The translations under genes and the position numbers were made by a program. The notes beneath the pieces are model-generated. The model was not told where the DNA came from. It ran no database searches and saw nothing but the letters and a program-made list of their open reading frames with translations. Positions 1 through 7,320 of a stretch of 64,000 nt of DNA are shown in pieces (positions within the stretch are counted from its first letter, which is position 1; each line of letters begins with the position of its first letter). The stretch comes from Roseibium aestuarii. GTDB taxonomy: Bacteria; Pseudomonadota; Alphaproteobacteria; Rhizobiales; Stappiaceae. The stretch spans positions 620,001 through 684,000 of the forward strand of contig NZ_VORA01000001.1 of NCBI RefSeq assembly GCF_008477545.1, read 5' to 3'.

Positions 1-243
1 CACTTCTCCGATGCCTCCCAGGTACATGTCACGGCGTCCAAGCATTTCGCCGGTCAGGATGATCTCCTGCTGGTCGCGCTGGATGCGGATACGCTGGGGC
101 CGGACCTCAAGTGGGAGCCGTCCCGCGGCGGGGCGCTCTTCCCCCACCTCTATGGGGCGCTGGACCCAGCGCTCGCCCTGTGGGTCAAGCCCTTGCCCAT
201 GGCTGCCGATGGCAACCACCAGTTTCCGGAGCTGGATCAATGA
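1..243 (+). CDS. DUF952 family protein, C-terminal part (5' end outside window)
   Basis: The frame is open from base 1 and ends at TGA 241-243, giving the last 80 residues of a protein that starts before the window. Visible segments HFSDASQVHVTASKHFAGQ, LKWEPSRGGALFPHLYG and the W-V-K-P-L-P end match the small DUF952 family (about 110 residues), whose function is unknown; some members are loosely annotated as glutathione S-transferase-like. The stop overlaps the pyrD start, so the two genes are probably co-transcribed and translationally coupled. Confidence 0.75.
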   Translation, partial: HFSDASQVHVTASKHFAGQDDLLLVALDADTLGPDLKWEPSRGGALFPHLYGALDPALALWVKPLPMAADGNHQFPELDQ

Positions 244-1340
244 TGAAATCCCTGTTCAACGGCCTGGCGCTTGGCCTTCTGCACCAGATGGACGCGGAAA
301 AGGCCCATGTCGTGACGATCAAGGCCCTGAAGGCGGGACTGGGTGGACGGGCCTGCCGCAAGACCGATCCGCGCCTGGCAAGCCGCCTGTGGGATCTCGA
401 CTTCCCCAATCCCCTCGGCATGGCCGCCGGCTTCGACAAGAACGGCGAGGTGCCGGACGCGCTTCTGGCGCTGGGCTTCGGTCACACGGAAGTCGGCTCC
501 GTCACCCCGCGCGCGCAGCCGGGAAACCCCAAGCCGCGTGTCTTCCGTCTGCCGGCCGATGAGGGCGTGATCAACCGCTACGGCTTCAACAACGAGGGCC
601 ACGCCGCCCTGCGCCAGCGCCTCGAGCGCCGGGCGAGAGCGCGCGGCATCGTCGGCGTGAACGTCGGCGCCAACAAGGACGCGACCGATCGCGTCGCCGA
701 TTATGTGGCGGGCATCGAGGCCTTTGCCGATCTCGCCAGCTATTTCACCGTCAACATTTCCTCGCCCAACACGCCGGGCCTGCGCAACCTTCAGGCCCGC
801 GCCGCCCTGGCCGAGCTTCTCGGCGCGGTCATGGCCGCCCGTGATGCGCGCACGCAGAGCCTCGGACGTCAGGTGCCGGTGCTTCTCAAGATCGCTCCGG
901 ATGTCCTGGAAGAGGAACTGGCCGAAATCGTCGAGGAGGTGCTCGCTCACAAGGTGGACGGCCTGATCGTCTCCAACACCACCCTGTCCCGCGAGGGGCT
1001 GTCGCCGGATCCGGTGGCCGGGGAGGCGGGAGGCCTGTCCGGGCGCCCGCTCTTCCGCCGGTCCACCATCATGTTGGCCAAGGCACGACGTCTCGCCGGG
1101 CCGGAGCTCCCGATCATCGGCGTGGGCGGCATCGACAGCGCGGAAGCCGCCTGGACCAAGATCACGGCCGGTGCGGACCTGCTGCAGCTCTATTCTGCGC
1201 TCACCTACAAGGGCCCCGCGCTCGTGAGCGAAATCCTCGCCGGCCTGACCGAGCGGCTCGACCGCTATGGCATGTCGAGCCTTGCCGAAGCCCGCGACAG
1301 CAATGTGGTGCCCTGGTCGGATCTGGATCCGACTGAATAG
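240..1340 (+). CDS. pyrD: Dihydroorotate dehydrogenase (quinone), class 2
   Basis: This enzyme oxidises dihydroorotate to orotate in pyrimidine synthesis, passing electrons through FMN to membrane quinone. The 366-residue length and N-terminal extension fit class 2 enzymes. Visible motifs are GMAAGFDKNGE, NRYGFNNEG, the FMN/active-site block NISSPNTPGLRNLQ that carries the catalytic serine, PVLLKIAPD, VSNTT and IGVGGI. Two adjacent ATGs (240 and 243) are possible. A GGAG lies eight bases before 240, and either start overlaps the stop of the upstream DUF952 gene. Confidence 0.95.
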   Translation: MMKSLFNGLALGLLHQMDAEKAHVVTIKALKAGLGGRACRKTDPRLASRLWDLDFPNPLGMAAGFDKNGEVPDALLALGFGHTEVGSVTPRAQPGNPKPRVFRLPADEGVINRYGFNNEGHAALRQRLERRARARGIVGVNVGANKDATDRVADYVAGIEAFADLASYFTVNISSPNTPGLRNLQARAALAELLGAVMAARDARTQSLGRQVPVLLKIAPDVLEEELAEIVEEVLAHKVDGLIVSNTTLSREGLSPDPVAGEAGGLSGRPLFRRSTIMLAKARRLAGPELPIIGVGGIDSAEAAWTKITAGADLLQLYSALTYKGPALVSEILAGLTERLDRYGMSSLAEARDSNVVPWSDLDPTE

Positions 1341-1391
1341 AAGAACTCCGGATCTTGGTCCGACACACTCAAGTGCCCGGATCCTGATCCG
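1318..1391. repeat. Three spaced 14-bp palindromes CGGATCNNGATCCG
   Basis: CGGATCTGGATCCG (1318-1331), CGGATCTTGGTCCG (1349-1362) and CGGATCCTGATCCG (1378-1391) recur with about 30-bp spacing. The first and third have perfect 6-bp arms and the second has one mismatch. The first overlaps the end of pyrD; the third ends just before the stop of the convergent MATE gene. The role is unknown. Confidence 0.6.
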
Positions 1392-1397
1392 TGGCGC

Positions 1398-2747
1398 TCA
1401 TGCCGGGGCGAAGGCTTCGTCCCGGCGCCTGCCGCACAGGGCGAGCAGGGTCAGTCCGCGCACGCCCAAGAAGATCTCCAGCGACAGCCAGAGCCCGTGA
1501 TTGCCGAGCGGCGGGAAGAGCGTCGCGAAGGCCAGCAGATAGACCGCCAGGGACACCAGCATCATGTTGCGCATCTCCCGCGACCAGGTCGCGCCGATGA
1601 ACACCCCATCCATCTGGAAGGCCAGAACCCCGCACAAGGGGGTGACGGCGGCCCAGGGCAGGTAGGTATAGGCGAGCGCACGCACTCCGGCGGAGACGGT
1701 CATCATGTCGATCAGCGCCGGACCGAAGAGCCCGTAGAAGCCGGCCAGAAGGGCGGCGAGCACGAAGCTCCACAGCGAGGTCAGCCGCACGGCCCGGTCG
1801 AACGCCGGACGATAGCGGGCGCCGATGGCCCGCCCCGCCAGCTGCTCGGCTGCCGTTGCCAGTCCATCCAGGAAATAGCCGCCCACCAGGAAGAACTTCT
1901 CCAGGATCGCATTGGCGGCGAGGATCCCGTCCCCCTGAGAGGCCGACTGCCGGGTGAAGAAGGCGAAGGCGAAGAGCAGACTGAAGGACCGGATCATGAT
2001 GTCCCGGTTGACGCCCATCATCCGCCGGAAGGCGGTCGCATCGAGGAGTTCGGCGCGCGAGGGCCAGCGCCCGCCGCGCCCGATCCAGGCGACCGTGCCA
2101 AGACCGGCCACACAGGCGACGAGCTCGCTGAGGACGGTCGCCCAGGCTGCACCTTCCACCGACCAGCCGAGCCCGACCACGAAGGCGATCGACAGGGCGA
2201 CATTGCAGCCGTTGAGCAGGGTCTGGAGCGCCAGGCCTGTGCCGGCGCGCCCCAGGCCCAGAACCCAGCCGAGAATGGCGTAATTGGCCAGCATCAGCGG
2301 CGACGACAGGATGCGGATCTCGAAATAGCGCCGGGCGGCGGCGGTGACCTCGGCACTGCCGCCGATGAGGCGAAGCCCCGGTTCCAGAAACAGCGGGTGC
2401 AGGGCCAGAACCGCCAGACCGGCAAGGGCTGCCAACATCAGGGCGCGCAACAGGGTGGCCCTTAGTTCCCGGTCGTCGTCAGCACCCAGCGCCTGCGCCG
2501 TCAGGCCCGTGGTGCCCGAGCGCAGGAAGTTGAAGGTGGTGAAGACCAGATCGAACAGGATGCTCGCAACCGCGATCCCACCCAGAAGCGCTGCATCTCC
2601 CAGCCGTCCGATGACGGCCGTGTCGACCACGCCGAGAATGGGCGTCGACAGATAGGCCAGCGTCATGGGCACGGCGACCTTGAGGATGCCGCGATGGGTG
2701 ACGGCAAAGGCACGCACCTGGGGCGAAGCGGAGGGGGAAATTGTCAC
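1398..2747 (-). CDS. MATE family efflux transporter (DinF-like)
   Basis: A 449-residue polytopic membrane protein of the multidrug and toxic compound extrusion family, which exports drugs or metabolites using Na+ or H+ gradients. The opening block, with VPMTLAYLSTPILGVVDTAV and then GRLGDAALLGGIAV, is typical of the DinF branch, and the protein shows the expected series of about twelve hydrophobic segments. Length is normal for the family. It converges on pyrD and is divergent from the histone-deacetylase-like gene. The substrate cannot be inferred from sequence. Confidence 0.9.
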   Translation of the reverse strand: MTISPSASPQVRAFAVTHRGILKVAVPMTLAYLSTPILGVVDTAVIGRLGDAALLGGIAVASILFDLVFTTFNFLRSGTTGLTAQALGADDDRELRATLLRALMLAALAGLAVLALHPLFLEPGLRLIGGSAEVTAAARRYFEIRILSSPLMLANYAILGWVLGLGRAGTGLALQTLLNGCNVALSIAFVVGLGWSVEGAAWATVLSELVACVAGLGTVAWIGRGGRWPSRAELLDATAFRRMMGVNRDIMIRSFSLLFAFAFFTRQSASQGDGILAANAILEKFFLVGGYFLDGLATAAEQLAGRAIGARYRPAFDRAVRLTSLWSFVLAALLAGFYGLFGPALIDMMTVSAGVRALAYTYLPWAAVTPLCGVLAFQMDGVFIGATWSREMRNMMLVSLAVYLLAFATLFPPLGNHGLWLSLEIFLGVRGLTLLALCGRRRDEAFAPA

Positions 2748-2930
2748 GGAAACCTCGGAAGACCGGAGAAGACCGGCGATGAGCAGGCCGGATCTTCGTA
2801 GGCGCGCCGCAAGGGGCGGTCAAGCCGTGACGTCCGCCGCCTGCATCGACCGTTATTCAGCGGAGGAAGGAGGGGCATGGGTTCTCGATCCCCCTTTCCC
2901 CGACTGGCGGCAAGCCTATAACGGTTTCTC

Positions 2931-3896
2931 ATGACCTTGCCGATCGTTCATCACCCCGCCTATTGCGCCACGTTGCCCGAGGGACATCGCTTTCCGATGG
3001 ACAAGTTCCGGGCGCTCGCCGCCCGGCTCGTGGGGGAGGGGCTGGTCGCGGCCGGTGGCTTCGTCAAGCCGCGCCCGGCCCCCTTCGAATGGCTCGCTCT
3101 CGCCCATGACCCGGCCTATGTGGATGCGGTGATCGGGTGCAAGGTGCCAGCAGCCATTGCCCGGGAGATCGGCTTTCCCATCAAGGAGGATGTGTCCCTG
3201 CGTGCCCGCTGTGCGACGGGGGGCACGGTCCTGACCGGCTATCTTGCGCTCAACCATGGGCTAGCCGCCAACACCGCGGGCGGCAGCCATCACGCCCGCC
3301 GCCGGCAGGGAGCAGGCTTCTGCGTCTTCAACGATGTGGCCGTCGCGATCCGCGTGATGCAGGCGGATGGTGTCATCGGGCGCGCCCTCGTGGTTGATCT
3401 GGATGTGCACCAGGGCGATGGCACGGCGGAGATCTTTTCCGGTGATCCGAGCGTGGTGACGCTCTCGCTTCATGCCCGGCGCAACTATCCGGTGCGCAAG
3501 GTGCCCTCGACGCTGGATCTGGATCTGGAGGATGGCCTGGAGGACGAGGCCTATCTGGACGCGCTCGCCTTGGCGCTGGAGCGGGTTCTCGAGATGGGCC
3601 CCTTCGACATTACTTTCTACAATGCCGGGGTCGACCCCTGGGAGGGCGACCGGCTGGGCAGGCTTTCCCTCTCCCGGGAAGGTCTGGCGCGGCGGGACCG
3701 GCTGGTGATCTCGCGCCTGCGCGCGGCGGGGCTGCCGGTCGCCGGCGTCCTGGGTGGCGGATATTCCACCGACATGGACGAACTCTCCGACCGGCATGCC
3801 ACCCTCCATCGGGTCATGCACGCCCTGTCTGCAACAGAAAGGCCGGGTGCATCGGGTGGGGTCGGCGCACCCGGCGCCGACCGCCAGGCGGTCTGA
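2931..3896 (+). CDS. Histone deacetylase family protein (acetylpolyamine/acetoin-utilisation type amidohydrolase)
   Basis: A 321-residue zinc-dependent deacetylase-fold enzyme. Family signatures are seen in order: HHPAYCATLPEGHRFPMDK near the N-terminus, the catalytic tandem histidines in GGSHHARRRQGAGFCVFND (about residues 116-134), the metal-binding DLDVHQGDGTAEIF, the NAGVDP aspartate motif and GVLGGGYS. In bacteria such enzymes deacetylate polyamines or other small substrates or proteins; the true substrate is unknown. It begins 183 bp from the divergent MATE gene and converges on a small membrane protein gene. Confidence 0.9.
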   Translation: MTLPIVHHPAYCATLPEGHRFPMDKFRALAARLVGEGLVAAGGFVKPRPAPFEWLALAHDPAYVDAVIGCKVPAAIAREIGFPIKEDVSLRARCATGGTVLTGYLALNHGLAANTAGGSHHARRRQGAGFCVFNDVAVAIRVMQADGVIGRALVVDLDVHQGDGTAEIFSGDPSVVTLSLHARRNYPVRKVPSTLDLDLEDGLEDEAYLDALALALERVLEMGPFDITFYNAGVDPWEGDRLGRLSLSREGLARRDRLVISRLRAAGLPVAGVLGGGYSTDMDELSDRHATLHRVMHALSATERPGASGGVGAPGADRQAV

Positions 3897-3900
3897 CCGA

Positions 3901-4173
3901 CTAGCGTCGACCGGAGGACAGCACGCGGCTGACCAGCCAGATCGGCACCACGATCACCGCACCCATGACCAGATAGCGGCCCATGGAAAAGATCGCGTCG
4001 AAGCCCATGTTCCAGAGCCGGGCCAGGAATCGCTGTGCCGCTTCGACAAGGCTCCACGGGTCCAGGTTGAGCGCGGAGAGGATCACCCCCACCACGAAGG
4101 AGAGGAAGAGCAGGCGCAAGGCGACCTGGCCGGGGGAACCGCCAAGGAAGCGGGTGAGGGAATCGCGCGTCAT
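3901..4173 (-). CDS. Small integral membrane protein (DUF6460-like)
   Basis: A 90-residue protein starting MTRDSLTRFLGGSPGQVALR with two hydrophobic helices (about residues 17-37 and 66-83). It resembles a short alphaproteobacterial family of unknown function, probably DUF6460. I chose the internal ATG at 4173 over 4209 because the conserved part begins there and a GAGAG lies upstream. It converges on the deacetylase-like gene with four bases between stops. Confidence 0.65.
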   Translation of the reverse strand: MTRDSLTRFLGGSPGQVALRLLFLSFVVGVILSALNLDPWSLVEAAQRFLARLWNMGFDAIFSMGRYLVMGAVIVVPIWLVSRVLSSGRR

Positions 4174-4504
4174 GTCGCTCTCGATCAGATGGAACGGAAT
4201 AGTCTTCACTTAAGGTTGAGGGCGGCCGGACGCAAGCAGTGGGGTCACGACATTTTCGACAGGGCCGGGAGTCTGAGATGTGCCGTGAGGTGACATTGGC
4301 GCAATCCGATAAAGATTTGGGGGCTTCTGCCAATTACACTGCGGCGGCAAACCTGTATTCAACGCAGCGGAAAGAGGGCGTTGCGCGCGAAGCGACCAAA
4401 GGATGTCCGGTCACACGGATGCCCCTCGCAAGTCCCAAGAAAAGAAACAGCTGCATCTGCCCCATCGATCAAGCTGTTCAGCTCTGCGAGGAACCCTGAC
4501 AGGT
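4174..4504. other. Gene-free stretch upstream of a candidate small RNA
   Basis: No convincing coding frame is present on either strand. It holds the promoter side of the small membrane protein gene. A poor -35/-10-like pair (GTGACA and GATAAA) lies near 4288-4316 on the plus strand and could serve the transcript that ends at the 4660-4699 terminator. Confidence 0.4.
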
Positions 4505-4699
4505 CCAGCCTGAGAGGTCCCTCTTTCAAACCTCGGTTGCCTGCTGTCTGTGGCGGACAGGCAGGGAAAACCGGGGAGAAACGTGCATGTGTCCGGCCGT
4601 CCCCTCACAGGCCGAAGGCACAGCCGATGCAAGCGGCTCGTCCGCATTGCCCTCGATATGGCGCGGTGTCCACCTTCCGGTTGGCACCGCGCCTTTTTT
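4505..4699 (+). ncRNA. Candidate small RNA with intrinsic terminator
   Basis: The roughly 200 bases before a strong plus-strand terminator have no plausible gene but contain further inverted repeats: GAGGT/ACCTC around a short loop near 4515-4540, and CCTGC-TGTC paired with GACA-GGCAGG around loop TGTGGCG. I could not match it to tmRNA, RNase P RNA, SRP RNA, 6S RNA or any riboswitch I know. The 5' end is a guess. Confidence 0.35.
4660..4699 (+). terminator. Rho-independent terminator
   Basis: Arms GGCGCGGTG (4660-4668) and CACCGCGCC (4685-4693) form a perfect 9-bp stem followed by six T. The T run follows only on the plus strand, so it does not serve the minus-strand araC-type gene next door. 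Confidence 0.8.
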
Positions 4700-4711
4700 G
4701 TGGGTCTCGCT

Positions 4712-5773
4712 TCACCCGCGGCGCGTTTGCGCAGACCCGTCGGGCGTCTCGTCCAGCGCCTGCCGCCGCAACTCCCGTGGCGCCACCCCGAACCAGTTCT
4801 TCACGGCGCGGGAGAAGGTCGACAGGTTGGAAAATCCAAGCAGATAGGCGATCTCCTTGATCGGGCGTCGCGTGTCGAGCAGATAGCTCTCCGCCGTCGT
4901 GCGCCGCACATCCTCCAGCACCTCCCGGAAGCTCGTTCCGGCCTGACCAAGTAGCCTCTGCAGGGTGCGCGGAGACAGGCCGAGGGACGAGGCGACCGTG
5001 TCGATCGTCAGATCCCCTTGTTCCATACCGGAGGCGATGGTCGCGGCGATCTGGGCGACCGGATCGCTGGGGGCATTGATGTCCTGCATTAGTCGGTTGG
5101 CGGCGATCTCGATCAGCCGCAGCAGGTTGCGGTCCGCATGGGGATTGGGTTGCTCGGCCAGCGCATAGGGAACGCGGATGCGGTTTTCGGGAGCCTCGAA
5201 GGTCACGCCGCCGCGAAAATGGCCTAGATCGACCTCGTGTCCAGCCTCCGCAGGGTCGAGAGCGGCGATTTCCATCTGGACGCTCCGGCTTTCGTCTCCC
5301 AGCAGATGGCCGAGACGGCCGGCGATCAGGCCCATCATGGCGAAGCTCGCCTGACTGTTGGCGCCGAACCGGTTGGGAACGCTCAGCACCAGATAGAAAT
5401 GGGAGGAGGTCGGATGCAGGCTCAGCCCGATGCCCCGGCTGCACAGCGGTGCGTAATGGGCCCAGTTGAAGAGCGCTGAGCGGGTGTCGGGTGCATAAAG
5501 CGCGAGATAGTCCATCAGGTCGCCCGCCCCCAGGGGCAGGCGCGCAAAGCCATTAAGCAGGAGCGTTGGATCCCCCGCCGTGCGGGCCACATCGTTGAAG
5601 ACGGCAAAGGCCTGACGCAAGCCGATCCGGCGGTCCGGCGCGCTGAGTGCCCGGGTGGAGACATTCTGACGGTGAAGGATGGCGGACCAGTTCAGGCCTG
5701 CCGACGTGGCAAGGGCTCCCGCATTGATCAGGAAGGTGCTGACAACCCACTCGGTTCCAGCGTCGGTCGACAT
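4712..5773 (-). CDS. AraC family transcriptional regulator (first of a tandem pair)
   Basis: A 353-residue protein with an N-terminal arabinose-binding-like effector domain (about residues 15-200) and a C-terminal AraC helix-turn-helix domain. The latter includes LTIDTVASSLGLSPRTLQRL and the second-helix signature IKEIAYLLGFSNLSTFSRA. Start 5773 was chosen because GGAAGGGAG precedes it by a few bases; an ATG at 5806 is in frame but lacks a site. It has the same architecture as the next gene and similar C-terminal sequence, so the two are probably paralogues. Target genes are unknown. Confidence 0.85.
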   Translation of the reverse strand: MSTDAGTEWVVSTFLINAGALATSAGLNWSAILHRQNVSTRALSAPDRRIGLRQAFAVFNDVARTAGDPTLLLNGFARLPLGAGDLMDYLALYAPDTRSALFNWAHYAPLCSRGIGLSLHPTSSHFYLVLSVPNRFGANSQASFAMMGLIAGRLGHLLGDESRSVQMEIAALDPAEAGHEVDLGHFRGGVTFEAPENRIRVPYALAEQPNPHADRNLLRLIEIAANRLMQDINAPSDPVAQIAATIASGMEQGDLTIDTVASSLGLSPRTLQRLLGQAGTSFREVLEDVRRTTAESYLLDTRRPIKEIAYLLGFSNLSTFSRAVKNWFGVAPRELRRQALDETPDGSAQTRRG

Positions 5774-5798
5774 GATCTCCCTTCCGCAAGCCTTAGCT

Positions 5799-5826
5799 GG
5801 AAGCACCCCGTGGGAAGCACCCCGTG
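5799..5826. repeat. Tandem 14-bp direct repeat upstream of araC-type gene
   Basis: GGAAGCACCCCGTG occurs twice back to back (5799-5812 and 5813-5826), 26-53 bp upstream of the regulator start. Tandem direct repeats fit AraC-family operators, so autoregulation is possible. This is inference. Confidence 0.5.
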
Positions 5827-6019
5827 GGACGTGGATCCGGCCTCGAGTGAAGATATGAGCCTCTTGAACGTGGGATGAGGATATGCGGCAGGGGAGTTGG
5901 ATGCAAATGGTAAATGGTTGAAAACCCTGCGTGAGATTTCTCCGAAAGGCGCGATGAGGGAAAATGTGGCTGCCACCTGTCCGTTGGGGCTGGAGGCCTT
6001 GTCCCCCGGCCCGGGCAGG

Positions 6020-7039
6020 TCAGGACACGGTGCCTGAAGCCTTGCGCAACTCCCGGGGCGGCTTGCCGAACCAGCCCCTTGCACTGCGGGAGAAGGTACT
6101 GACCTGCGCGAAGCCCAGAAGATAGGCGATTTCCTTGAGCGAGAGTTCGGTTTCCGACAGATAGCGCAAGGCATTGGCCTTGCGGACCTCCTCGATCAGA
6201 TCGCGGAAACTCGTCTGTTGGGCGGCCAGATTGCGCTGCAGGCTGCGGGGAGAAATTCCCAGATCCTGGGCCACCTCGCCCACGGTGCAGGAGCCGCTGG
6301 CGAGCAGCCGCGAGATGCTGGCAGCAACCTCGTAGGTCTGGGCATTCGACCGCTCAAGCTGGACGATCTCGTCAAGTGCGGCCTTGTTCACCAGGGCATA
6401 GAGGCTGGTGTCGGTGCGCTTCGGCACATGCTGCAGGAGATCCTCCCGGATCATCAGCATGTCTGCGTCCTGGCCAAAGCGGATCCGGTTGCCGTAGCGC
6501 TGCAGGAAGGCGCTGTCTCCGGAAGGTGGGTCTCCGACCAGATCCAGCAAGATGGGGGCAGGCCGGGCATCAAGCGCCAGCTCCACCCGGCCGGCCGCCC
6601 AGGCGATACGGGCATACATGTTCTGGCGCGGCTGGCCATAATCGGCGAGAGAGGGCCAGATCAGCCGGCCCCATCCGTCGGCGACCTCGAAATGATAATG
6701 CAGGGCGCTCATGCGCACGGAGATCAACCGCTCCCAGGCTTGAAAGCTCAGCCGCAGACTGGGGGCGCAGAGAAACAGGTAATCGAACACCGACAGGTCG
6801 CCTGGCGCCAGAGAACTGTAGATGTCGAAGAGGGCGGCATCATTGCCCAGTGCCCTGGCGGCCAGCTCGAAACCTTCGAAAAACTGTTCCAGCGGGAGGG
6901 TCGCCAGGGGATCCGTCAGGCTTTCCGGGTCCAGGCCCAGGGGCGCAAAGATCTTCTCCCAGTTCAGCGACTGGCTCTCGCGAGCATTGAGAAGAATGCC
7001 GAGTGCGTCAACCCGCGCCCAGCCTTGGATCTTGGTCAT
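6020..7039 (-). CDS. AraC family transcriptional regulator (second of a tandem pair)
   Basis: A 339-residue regulator with an arabinose-binding-like N-terminal domain and a C-terminal AraC domain containing TVGEVAQDLGISPRSLQRNL and LKEIAYLLGFAQVSTFSRSA. Compared with the downstream neighbour, the last 60 residues line up closely (TSFRDLIEEVRK against TSFREVLEDVRR, and PPRELRK against APRELRR). It lies 246 bp upstream of that gene on the same strand. The translation start has only a weak ribosome site. The effector is unknown. Confidence 0.85.
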   Translation of the reverse strand: MTKIQGWARVDALGILLNARESQSLNWEKIFAPLGLDPESLTDPLATLPLEQFFEGFELAARALGNDAALFDIYSSLAPGDLSVFDYLFLCAPSLRLSFQAWERLISVRMSALHYHFEVADGWGRLIWPSLADYGQPRQNMYARIAWAAGRVELALDARPAPILLDLVGDPPSGDSAFLQRYGNRIRFGQDADMLMIREDLLQHVPKRTDTSLYALVNKAALDEIVQLERSNAQTYEVAASISRLLASGSCTVGEVAQDLGISPRSLQRNLAAQQTSFRDLIEEVRKANALRYLSETELSLKEIAYLLGFAQVSTFSRSARGWFGKPPRELRKASGTVS

Positions 7040-7142
7040 GATGCCGGATCCGGATTGTTGCGACGCCGACCAGGGTCAGGATCGCGCGGAGAAGTCGGAG
7101 CCTGACAAGTTTAACGATCAAAGGTTGACGAAGACAAGACCT

Positions 7143-7163
7143 TCGTGCCGTCACTCGGCACGA
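7143..7163. repeat. Perfect 8-bp inverted repeat upstream of araC-type gene
   Basis: TCGTGCCG and CGGCACGA flank a TCACT loop about 105 bp upstream of the second AraC-family gene. It has no T tract, so it is more likely an operator or a stray hairpin than a terminator. Confidence 0.4.
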
Positions 7164-7205
7164 ATATGGCAAGGGATCGCGGTCCGGCCTGCCACACGCA
7201 CAGAC

Positions 7206-7240
7206 AAAAAACTCCGCCCCGGGACGAGCCCGGAGCGGAG
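7206..7240 (-). terminator. Terminator of the beta-oxidation operon
   Basis: On the minus strand a GC-rich hairpin with outer arms CTCCGC/GCGGAG and an inner CCGGG/CCCGG stem is followed by six T, about 80 bp after the fadJ-type stop. Confidence 0.75.
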
Positions 7241-7320
7241 CGGGAGGAAAGCCTTCAGGGAAGGCTTTTCAGATCCCCGGGCGGTTTGAGGAGGAGAACC
7301 CGGGGATCTTGGGAGAAGGA

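Noticed and set aside
4505..4699. tmRNA, RNase P RNA, SRP RNA, 6S RNA or a riboswitch
   Set aside because: None of the conserved sequence blocks of these RNAs that I know could be found.
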